Shown here piece by piece: positions 26,501 through 38,500 of a DNA stretch of 64,000 bases. The DNA comes from Limnomonas spitsbergensis (taxonomy: Eukaryota > Chlorophyta > Chlorophyceae > Chlamydomonadales). Location of the stretch: assembly GCA_037349105.1 (NCBI GenBank), contig JAYJMM010000124.1:4262001-4326000 (forward strand), written 5' to 3'. Both the position numbers and the translations under genes were made by a program. Under the pieces are notes generated by a model that saw nothing but the letters and a program-made list of their open reading frames with translations, made no database searches and was not told the DNA's origin. How positions within the stretch are numbered: the stretch's first letter is position 1; every line of letters starts with the position of its first letter.

Positions 26501-29500
26501 GCCTGCATTTCCTCCATTGCCTCCATTGCCTCCATTGCCTGCATTTCCTCCATTTCCTCCATTGCCTGCATTTCCTCCATTGCCTCCATTGCCTCCATTG
26601 CCTGCATTTCGTCCATTGCCTCCATTTCCTCCATTGCCTCCATTGCCTGCATTTCCTCCATTGCCTGCATTTCCTCCATTGCCTCCATTGCCTGCATTTC
26701 CTCCATTGCCTCCATTTCCTCCATTTCCTCCATTTCCTCCATTTCCTCCATTTCCTGCATTTCCTCCATTGCCTCCATTGCCTGCATTTCCTCCATTGCC
26801 TCCATTGCCTCCATTGCCTCCATTTCCTCCATTGCCTCCATTGCCTGCATTGCCTCCATTGCCTCCATTGCCTGCATTTCCTCCATTGCCTGCATTTCCT
26901 CCATTGCCTCCATTGCCTGCATTTCCTCCATTGCCTCCATTGCCTGCATTTCCTCCATTGCCTGCATTTCCTCCATTGCCTGCATTTCCTCCATTTCCTC
27001 CATTGCCTCCATTGCCTCCATTGCCTCCATTGCCTCCATTGCCTGCATTTCCTCCATTGCCTGCATTTCCTCCATTTCCTCCATTGCCTCCATTGCCTCC
27101 ATTGCCTCCATTGCCTGCATTTCCTCCATTGCCTCCATTGCCTGCATTTCCTCCATTGCCTCCATTTCCTCCATTTCCTCCATTTCCTGCATTTCCTCCA
27201 TTGCCTCCATTGCCTCCATTGCCTGCATTTCCTCCATTGCCTCCATTGCCTGCATTGCCTCCATTGCCTCCATTGCCTCCATTGCCTCCATTGCCTCCAT
27301 TGCCTCCATTGCCTCCATTGCCTGCATTGCCTGCATTTCCTCCATTTCCTCCATTGCCTGCATTTCCTCCATTGCCTCCATTTCCTCCATTGCCTGCATT
27401 TCCTCCATTGCCTCCATTGCCTGCATTGCCTCCATTGCCTCCATTGCCTCCATTGCCTCCATTTCCTCCATTGCCTCCATTGCCTGCATTGCCTCCATTG
27501 CCTCCATTGCCTGCATTTCCTCCATTTCCTCCATTGCCTGCATTTCCTCCATTGCCTCCATTGCCTGCATTTCCTCCATTTCCTCCATTGCCTGCATTTC
27601 CTCCATTGCCTGCATTTCCTCCATTGCCTGCATTTCCTCCATTGCCTCCATTGCCTCCATTGCCTGCATTTCCTCCATTGCCTGCATTTCCTCCATTGCC
27701 TCCATTTCCTCCATTTCCTGCATTTCCTCCATTGCCTCCATTTCCTCCATTGCCTCCATTGCCTGCATTTCCTCCATTGCCTCCATTTCCTCCATTGCCT
27801 CCATTGCCTCCATTGCCTCCATTGCCTCCATTTCCTCCATTGCCTGCATTTCCTCCATTTCCTCCATTGCCTGCATTTCCTCCATTGCCTCCATTGCCTG
27901 CATTTCCTCCATTGCCTCCATTGCCTGCATTTCCTCCATTGCCTCCATTGCCTCCATTGCCTCCATTTCCTCCATTGCCTGCATTTCCTCCATTGCCTCC
28001 ATTGCCTGCATTGCCTGCATTGCCTCCATTGCCTCCATTGCCTCCATTGCCTCCATTGCCTCCATTGCCTCCATTGCCTCCATTGCCTCCATTGCCTCCA
28101 TTTCCTCCATTGCCTCCATTGCCTGCATTGCCTCCATTGCCTCCATTGCCTGCATTTCCTCCATTTCCTCCATTGCCTGCATTTCCTCCATTGCCTCCAT
28201 TGCCTGCATTTCCTCCATTTCCTCCATTGCCTGCATTTCCTCCATTGCCTGCATTTCCTCCATTGCCTGCATTTCCTCCATTTCCTCCATTGCCTCCATT
28301 GCCTGCATTTCCTCCATTGCCTGCATTTCCTCCATTGCCTCCATTTCCTCCATTTCCTGCATTTCCTCCATTGCCTCCATTGCCTCCATTGCCTCCATTG
28401 CCTCCATTGCCTGCATTTCCTCCATTGCCTCCATTGCCTCCATTTCCTCCATTGCCTCCATTGCCTCCATTGCCTGCATTTCCTCCATTGCCTCCATTTC
28501 CTCCATTGCCTCCATTGCCTGCATTTCCTCCATTGCCTGCATTTCCTCCATTGCCTCCATTGCCTGCATTTCCTCCATTGCCTCCATTTCCTCCATTTCC
28601 TCCATTTCCTGCATTTCCTCCATTGCCTCCATTGCCTGCATTTCCTCCATTGCCTCCATTGCCTCCATTGCCTCCATTTCCTCCATTGCCTCCATTGCCT
28701 GCATTGCCTCCATTGCCTCCATTGCCTGCATTTCCTCCATTTCCTCCATTGCCTGCATTTCCTCCATTGCCTCCATTGCCTGCATTTCCTCCATTTCCTC
28801 CATTGCCTGCATTTCCTCCATTGCCTGCATTTCCTCCATTGCCTGCATTTCCTCCATTTCCTCCATTGCCTCCATTGCCTCCATTGCCTCCATTGCCTCC
28901 ATTGCCTGCATTTCCTCCATTGCCTGCATTTCCTCCATTTCCTCCATTGCCTCCATTGCCTCCATTTCCTCCATTGCCTCCATTGCCTCCATTGCCTCCA
29001 TTGCCTGCATTTCCTCCATTGCCTCCATTGCCTCCATTGCCTCCATTTCCTGCATTTCCTCCATTGCCTCCATTGCCTGCATTTCCTCCATTTCCTCCAT
29101 TGCCTCCATTTCCTCCATTGCCTCCATTGCCTCCATTGCCTCCATTTCCTCCATTGCCTGCATTTCCTCCATTGCCTCCATTGCCTCCATTGCCTCCATT
29201 TCCTCCATTGCCTGCATTTCCTCCATTTCCTCCATTGCCTGCATTTCCTCCATTGCCTCCATTGCCTGCATTTCCTCCATTGCCTCCATTGCCTGCATTT
29301 CCTCCATTGCCTCCATTTCCTCCATTGCCTCCATTGCCTGCATTTCCTCCATTGCCTCCATTGCCTCCATTGCCTGCATTTCCTCCATTGCCTCCATTGC
29401 CTGCATTTCCTCCATTGCCTCCATTTCCTCCATTGCCTCCATTTCCTCCATTGCCTCCATTGCCTGCATTGCCTCCATTGCCTGCATTTCCTACATTGCC

Positions 29501-32500
29501 TGCATTTCCTCCATTGCCTGCATTTCCTCCATTGCCTCCATTGCCTGCATTTCCTCCATTGCCTCCATTGCCTCCATTGCCTCCATTGCCTGCATTTCCT
29601 CCATTTCCTCCATTGCCTCCATTGCCTCCATTGCCTGCATTTCCTCCATTGCCTCCATTTCCTCCATTGCCTGCATTTCCTCCATTGCCTCCATTGCCTG
29701 CATTTCCTCCATTGCCTGCATTTCCTCCATTGCCTCCATTGCCTCCATTGCCTCCATTGCCTGCATTTCCTCCATTGCCTCCATTGCCTCCATTGCCTCC
29801 ATTGCCTGCATTTCCTCCATTGCCTGCATTTCCTCCATTGCCTCCATTGCCTGCATTGCCTCCATTGCCTCCATTGCCTCCATTGCCTGCATTGCCTGCA
29901 TTTCCTACATTGCCTGCATTTCCTCCATTGCCTGCATTTCCTCCATTGCCTCCATTGCCTGCATTTCCTCCATTGCCTCCATTGCCTCCATTGCCTCCAT
30001 TGCCTGCATTTCCTCCATTGCCTGCATTTCCTCCATTGCCTGCATTGCCTCCATTGCCTGCATTTCCTCCATTGCCTCCATTGCCTCCATTGCCTCCATT
30101 GCCTGCATTTCCTCCATTGCCTCCATTGCCTCCATTGCCTGCATTTCCTCCATTGCCTCCATTGCCTCCATTGCCTGCATTTCCTCCATTGCCTCCATTG
30201 CCTGCATTTCCTCCATTGCCTCCATTGCCTCCATTGCCTGCATTTCCTCCATTGCCTGCATTTCCTCCATTGCCTTTATTGCCTCCATTGCCTCCATTGC
30301 CTCCATTTCCTACATTGCCTGCATTTCCTCCATTGCCTGCATTTCCTACATTGCCTGTATTTCCTCCATTGCCTCCATTGCCTCCATTGCCTCCATTGCC
30401 TGCATTTCCTACATTGCCTCCATTTCCTCCATTGCCTGCATTTCCTCCATTGCCTGCATTTCCTCCATTGCCTGCATTTCCTACATTGCCTGCATTTCCT
30501 CCATTGCCTCCATTGCCTCCATTGCCTGCATTTCCTCCATTGCCTCCATTGCCTCCATTTCCTCCATTGCCTGCATTTCCTCCATTGCCTCCATTGCCTG
30601 CATTGCCTCCATTTCCTCCATTGCCTGCATTTTCTCCATTGCCTCCATTGCCTCCATTGCCTGCATTTCCTCCATTGCCTCCATTGCCTCCATTGCCTGC
30701 ATTGCCTCCATTGCCTCCATTGCCTGCATTTCCTCCATTCCCTCCATTGCCTCCATTGCCTCCATTGCCTGCATTTCCTCCATTGCCTCCATTGCCTCCA
30801 TTGCCTCCATTGCCTCCATTGCCTCCATTGCCTGCATTTCCTTCATTGCCTGCATTTCCTCCATTGCCTGCATTTCCTCCATTTCCTCCATTGCCTGCAT
30901 TTCCTCCATTGCCTCCATTGCCTCCATTGCCTCCATTGCCTGCATTGCCTCCATTTCCTCCATTTCCTCCATTGCCTGCATTTCCTCCATTGCCTCCATT
31001 GCCTCCATTGCCTCCATTGCCTCCATTGCCTCCATTGCCTCCATTGCCTCCATTGCCTGCATTGCCTCCATTGCCTGCATTTCCTACATTGCCTGCATTT
31101 CCTCCATTGCCTGCATTTCCTCCATTGCCTCCATTGCCTGCATTTCCTCCATTGCCTCCATTGCCTCCATTGCCTGCATTGCCTCCATTGCCTCCATTGC
31201 CTGCATTTCCTCCATTGCCTCCATTGCCTCCATTGCCTGCATTTCCTCCATTGCCTCCATTTCCTCCATTGCCTCCATTGCCTGCATTGCCTGCATTGCC
31301 TCCATTGCCTCCATTGCCTCCATTGCCTCCATTGCCTCCATTGCCTGCATTGCCTCCATTGCCTGCATTTCCTACATTGCTTGCATTTCCTCCATTGCCT
31401 CCATTGCCTCCATTGCCTCCATTGCCTGCATTTCCTCCATTGCCTCCATTGCCTCCATTGCCTGCATTGCCTCCATTGCCTCCATTGCCTCCATTGCCTG
31501 CATTGCCTCCATTGCCTGCATTTCCTCCATTGCCTGCATTGCCTCCATTGCCTCCATTGCCTCCATTGCCTCCATTGCCTGCATTTCCTCCATTGCCTGC
31601 ATTTCCTCCATTGCCTCCATTGCCTGCATTGCCTCCATTGCCTGCATTTCCTACATTGCCTCCATTGCCTCCATTGCCTCCATTGCCTGCATTTCCTCCA
31701 TTGCCTCCATTGCCTGCATTGCCTCCATTGCCTGCATTGCCTCCATTGCCTCCATTGCCTGCATTTCCTCCATTTCCTCCATTTCCTGCATTTCCTCCAT
31801 TGCCTCCATTGCCTGCATTTCCTCCATTTCCTCCATTGCCTGCATTTCCTCCATTGCCTGCATTTCCTCCATTGCCTGCATTTCCTCCATTTCCTCCATT
31901 GCCTCCATTGCCTGCATTTCCTCCATTGCCTGCATTTCCTCCATTGCCTCCATTTCCTCCATTTCCTGCATTTCCTCCATTGCCTCCATTGCCTCCATTG
32001 CCTCCATTGCCTGCATTTCCTCCATTGCCTCCATTGCCTCCATTTCCTCCATTGCCTCCATTGCCTCCATTGCCTCCATTGCCTCCATTTCCTCCATTGC
32101 CTGCATTTCCTCCATTTCCTCCATTGCCTGCATTTCCTCCATTGCCTCCATTGCCTGCATTTCCTCCATTGCCTCCATTGCCTGCATTTCCTCCATTGCC
32201 TCCATTGCCTCCATTGCCTCCATTTCCTCCATTGCCTCCATTGCCTGCATTTCCTCCATTGCCTCCATTGCCTGCATTGCCTCCATTGCCTCCATTGCCT
32301 CCATTGCCTCCATTGCCTCCATTGCCTCCATTGCCTGCATTTCCTCCATTGCCTCCATTGCCTCCATTGCCTCCATTTCCTGCATTTCCTCCATTGCCTC
32401 CATTGCCTCCATTGCCTGCATTTCCTCCATTTCCTCCATTGCCTCCATTTCCTCCATTGCCTCCATTGCCTCCATTGCCTCCATTTCCTCCATTGCCTGC

Positions 32501-35500
32501 ATTTCCTCCATTGCCTCCATTGCCTCCATTGCCTCCATTTCCTCCATTGCCTGCATTTCCTCCATTTCCTCCATTGCCTGCATTTCCTCCATTGCCTCCA
32601 TTGCCTGCATTTCCTCCATTGCCTCCATTGCCTGCATTTCCTCCATTGCCTCCATTTCCTCCATTGCCTCCATTGCCTGCATTTCCTCCATTGCCTCCAT
32701 TGCCTCCATTGCCTGCATTTCCTCCATTGCCTCCATTGCCTGCATTTCCACCATTGCCTCCATTTCCTCCATTTCCCCCATTGCCTCCATTGCCTGCATT
32801 GCCTCCATTGCCTCCATTGCCTGCATTTCCTCCATTTCCTCCATTGCCTGCATTTCCTCCATTGCCTCCATTGCCTGCATTTCCTCCATTGCCTCCATTG
32901 CCTCCATTGCCTCCATTGCCTGCATTTCCTCCATTGCCTCCATTGCCTCCATTGCCTCCATTGCCTCCATTGCCTGCATTTCCTCCATTGCCTCCATTGC
33001 CTCCATTGCCTGCATTTCCTCCATTGCCTCCATTGCCTGCATTTCCTCCATTGCCTGCATTTCCTCCATTGCCTCCATTGCCTCCATTGCCTCCATTGCC
33101 TGCATTGCCTCCATTGCCTCCATTGCCTCCATTGCCTCCATTGCCTGCATTTCCTCCATTGCCTGCATTTCCTCCATTGCCTCCATTGCCTGCATTGCCT
33201 CCATTGCCTCCATTGCCTCCATTGCCTGCATTGCCTGCATTTCCTACATTGCCTGCATTTCCTCCATTGCCTGCATTTCCTCCATTGCCTCCATTGCCTG
33301 CATTTCCTCCATTGCCTCCATTGCCTCCATTGCCTGCATTTCCTCCATTGCCTCCATTGCCTCCATTGCCTCCATTGCCTGCATTTCCTCCATTGCCTGC
33401 ATTTCCTCCATTGCCTCCATTGCCTCCATTGCCTGCATTTCCTCCATTGCCTCCATTGCCTCCATTGCCTGCATTTCCTCCATTGCCTCCATTGCCTCCA
33501 TTGCCTGCATTTCCTCCATTGCCTCCATTGCCTCCATTGCCTGCATTTCCTCCATTGCCTCCATTGCCTGCATTTCCTCCATTGCCTCCATTGCCTCCAT
33601 TGCCTCCATTGCCTGCATTTCCTCCATTGCCTGCATTTCCTCCATTGCCTCCATTGCCTCCATTGCCTCCATTGCCTCCATTGCCTGCATTTCCTCCATT
33701 GCCTGCATTTCCTACATTGCCTGCATTTCCTCCATTGCCTCCATTGCCTCCATTGCCTCCATTGCCTGCATTTCCTACATTGCCTCCATTTCCTCCATTG
33801 CCTGCATTTCCTCCATTGCCTGCATTTCCTCCATTGCCTGCATTTCCTACATTGCCTGCATTTCCTCCATTGCCTCCATTGCCTCCATTGCCTGCATTTC
33901 CTCCATTGCCTCCATTGCCTCCATTTCCTCCATTGCCTGCATTTCCTCCATTGCCTCCATTGCCTGCATTGCCTCCATTTCCTCCATCGCCTGCATTTTC
34001 TCCATTGCCTCCATTGCCTCCATTGCCTGCATTTCCTCCATTGCCTCCATTGCCTCCATTGCCTGCATTGCCTCCATTGCCTCCATTGCCTGCATTTCCT
34101 CCATTCCCTCCATTGCCTCCATTGCCTCCATTGCCTGCATTTCCTCCATTGCCTCCATTGCCTCCATTGCCTCCATTGCCTCCATTGCCTCCATTGCCTC
34201 CATTGCCTGCATTGCCTGCATTGCCTGCATTTCCTCCATTGCCTGCATTTCCTCCATTTCCTCCATTGCCTGCATTTCCTCCATTGCCTCCATCGCCTCC
34301 ATTGCCTGCATTGCCTCCATTGCCTCCATTTCCTCCATTGCCTGCATTTCCTCCATTGCCTCCATTGCCTCCATTGCCTCCATTGCCTCCATTGCCTCCA
34401 TTGCCTCCATTGCCTCCATTGCCTCCATTGCCTGCATTGCCTCCATTGCCTGCATTTCCTACATTGCCTGCATTTCCTCCATTGCCTGCATTTCCTCCAT
34501 TGCCTCCATTGCCTGCATTTCCTCCATTGCCTCCATTGCCTCCATTGCCTGCATTGCCTCCATTGCCTCCATTGCCTGCATTTCCTCCATTGCCTCCATT
34601 GCCTCCATTGCCTCCATTGCCTGCATTTCCTCCATTGCCTCCATTTCCTCCATTGCCTCCATTGCCTGCATTGCCTCCATTGCCTCCATTGCCTCCATTG
34701 CCTCCATTGCCTGCATTGCCTCCATTGCCTGCATTTCCTACATTGCCTGCATTTCCTCCATTGCCTCCATTGCCTCCATTGCCTGCATTTCCTCCATTGC
34801 CTCCATTGCCTCCATTGCCTCCATTGCCTCCATTGCCTGCATTGCCTCCATTGCCTCCATTGCCTCCATTGCCTGCATTGCCTGCATTTCCTCCATTGCT
34901 TGCATTGCCTCCATTGCCTCCATTGCCTCCATTGCCTCCATTGCCTGCATTTCCTCCATTGCCTGCATTTCCTCCATTGCCTCCATTGCCTGCATTGCCT
35001 CCATTGCCTGCATTTCCTACATTGCCTCCATTGCCTCCATTGCCTCCATTGCCTGCATTTCCTCCATTGCCTCCATTGCCTCCATTGCCTCCATTGCCTC
35101 CATTGCCTGCATTGCCTCCATTGCCTCCATTGCCATCATTGCCTGCATTGCCTCCATTGCCTGCATTTCCTCCATTGCCTGCATTGCCTCCATTGCCTCC
35201 ATTGCCTCCATTGCCTGCATTTCCTCCATTGCCTGCATTTCCTCCATTGCCTCCATTGCCTGCATTTCCTACATTGCCTGCATTGCCTCCATTGCCTCCA
35301 TTGCCTCCATTGCCTCCATTGCCTGCATTTCCTCCATTGCCTCCATTGCCTGCATTGCCTCCATTGCCTCCATTGCCTCCATTGCCTCCATTGCCTCCAT
35401 TGCCTCCATTGCCTCCATTGCCTCCATTGCCTCCATTGCCTCCATTGCCTCCATTGCCTGCATTGCCTGCATTTCCTACATTGCCTGCATTTCCTCCATT

Positions 35501-38500
35501 GCCTGCATTTCCTCCATTGCCTCCATTGCCTGCATTTCCTCCATTGCCTCCATTGCCTCCATTGCCTGCATTTCCTCCATTGCCTGCATTTCCTCCATTG
35601 CCTCCATTGCCTGCATTGCCTCCATTGCCTCCATTGCCTCCATTGCCTGCATTGCCTGCATTTCCTACATTGCCTGCATTTCCTCCATTGCCTGCATTTC
35701 CTCCATTGCCTCCATTGCCTGCATTTCCTCCATTGCCTCCATTGCCTCCATTGCCTGCATTTCCTCCATTGCCTCCATTGCCTCCATTGCCTGCATTTCC
35801 TCCATTGCCTGCATTTCCTCCATTGCCTCCATTGCCTCCATTGCCTGCATTTCCTCCATTGCCTCCATTGCCTCCATTGCCTGCATTTCCTCCATTGCCT
35901 CCATTGCCTCCATTGCCTGCATTTCCTCCATTGCCTCCATTGCCTCCATTGCCTGCATTTCCTCCATTGCCTCCATTGCCTGCATTTCCTCCATTGCCTC
36001 CATTGCCTCCATTGCCTCCATTGCCTGCATTTCCTCCATTGCCTGCATTTCCTCCATTGCCTCCATTGCCTCCATTGCCTCCATTGCCTCCATTGCCTGC
36101 ATTTCCTCCATTGCCTGCATTTCCTACATTGCCTGCATTTCCTCCATTGCCTCCATTGCCTCCATTGCCTCCATTGCCTGCATTTCCTACATTGCCTCCA
36201 TTTCCTCCATTGCCTGCATTTCCTCCATTGCCTGCATTTCCTCCATTGCCTGCATTTCCTACATTGCCTGCATTTCCTCCATTGCCTCCATTGCCTCCAT
36301 TGCCTGCATTTCCTCCATTGCCTCCATTGCCTCCATTTCCTCCATTGCCTGCATTTCCTCCATTGCCTCCATTGCCTGCATTGCCTCCATTTCCTCCATC
36401 GCCTGCATTTTCTCCATTGCCTCCATTGCCTCCATTGCCTGCATTTCCTCCATTGCCTCCATTGCCTCCATTGCCTGCATTGCCTCCATTGCCTCCATTG
36501 CCTGCATTTCCTCCATTCCCTCCATTGCCTCCATTGCCTCCATTGCCTGCATTTCCTCCATTGCCTCCATTGCCTCCATTGCCTCCATTGCCTCCATTGC
36601 CTCCATTGCCTCCATTGCCTGCATTGCCTGCATTGCCTGCATTTCCTCCATTGCCTGCATTTCCTCCATTTCCTCCATTGCCTGCATTTCCTCCATTGCC
36701 TCCATCGCCTCCATTGCCTGCATTGCCTCCATTGCCTCCATTTCCTCCATTGCCTGCATTTCCTCCATTGCCTCCATTGCCTCCATTGCCTCCATTGCCT
36801 CCATTGCCTCCATTGCCTCCATTGCCTCCATTGCCTCCATTGCCTGCATTGCCTCCATTGCCTGCATTTCCTACATTGCCTGCATTTCCTCCATTGCCTG
36901 CATTTCCTCCATTGCCTCCATTGCCTGCATTTCCTCCATTGCCTCCATTGCCTCCATTGCCTGCATTGCCTCCATTGCCTCCATTGCCTGCATTTCCTCC
37001 ATTGCCTCCATTGCCTCCATTGCCTCCATTGCCTGCATTTCCTCCATTGCCTCCATTTCCTCCATTGCCTCCATTGCCTGCATTGCCTCCATTGCCTCCA
37101 TTGCCTCCATTGCCTCCATTGCCTGCATTGCCTCCATTGCCTGCATTTCCTACATTGCCTGCATTTCCTCCATTGCCTCCATTGCCTCCATTGCCTGCAT
37201 TTCCTCCATTGCCTCCATTGCCTCCATTGCCTCCATTGCCTCCATTGCCTGCATTGCCTCCATTGCCTCCATTGCCTCCATTGCCTGCATTGCCTGCATT
37301 TCCTCCATTGCCTGCATTGCCTCCATTGCCTCCATTGCCTCCATTGCCTCCATTGCCTGCATTGCCTCCATTGCCTGCATTGCCTCCATTGCCTCCATTG
37401 CCTGCATTGCCTCCATTGCCTGCATTTCCTACATTGCCTCCATTGCCTCCATTGCCTCCATTGCCTGCATTTCCTCCATTGCCTCCATTGCCTCCATTGC
37501 CTCCATTGCCTCCATTGCCTGCATTGCCTCCATTGCCTCCATTGCCATCATTGCCTGCATTGCCTCCATTGCCTGCATTTCCTCCATTGCCTGCATTGCC
37601 TCCATTGCCTCCATTGCCTCCATTGCCTGCATTTCCTCCATTGCCTGCATTTCCTCCATTGCCTCCATTGCCTGCATTTCCTACATTGCCTGCATTGCCT
37701 CCATTGCCTCCATTGCCTCCATTGCCTCCATTGCCTGCATTTCCTCCATTGCCTCCATTGCCTGCATTGCCTCCATTGCCTCCATTGCCTCCATTGCCTC
37801 CATTGCCTCCATTGCCTCCATTGCCTCCATTGCCTCCATTGCCTCCATTGCCTCCATTGCCTGCATTGCCTCCATTGCCTCCATTGCCTCCATTGCCTCC
37901 ATTGCCTCCATTGCCTCCATTGCCTCCATTGCCTCCATTGCCTGCATTTCCTCCATTGCCTCCATTGCCTCCATTGCCTCCATTGCCTCCATTGCCTCCA
38001 TTGCCTCCATTGCCTCCATTGCCTGCATTTCCTCCATTTCCTCCATTGCCTCCATTGCCTCCATTGCCTCCATTGCCTGCATTGCCTCCATTGCCTGCAT
38101 TTCCTCCATTTCCTGCATTGCCTCCATTGCCTCCATTGCCTCCATTGCCTGCATTTCCTCCATTGCCTCCATTGCCTCCATTGCCTGCATTTCCTCCATT
38201 GCCTCCATTTCCTCCATTGCCTCCATTGCCTGCATTTCCTACATTGCCTGCATTTCCTCCATTGCCTCCATTGCCTCCATTGCCTCCATTGCCTGCATTG
38301 CCTGCATTGCCTCCATTGCCTCCATTGCCTCCATTGCCTCCATTGCCTGCATTTCCTCCATTGCCTCCATTGCCTCCATTGCCTGCATTTCCTCCATTGC
38401 CTCCATTTCCTCCATTGCCTCCATTGCCTGCATTTCCTACATTGCCTGCATTTCCTCCATTGCCTCCATTGCCTCCATTGCCTCCATTGCCTCCATTGCC

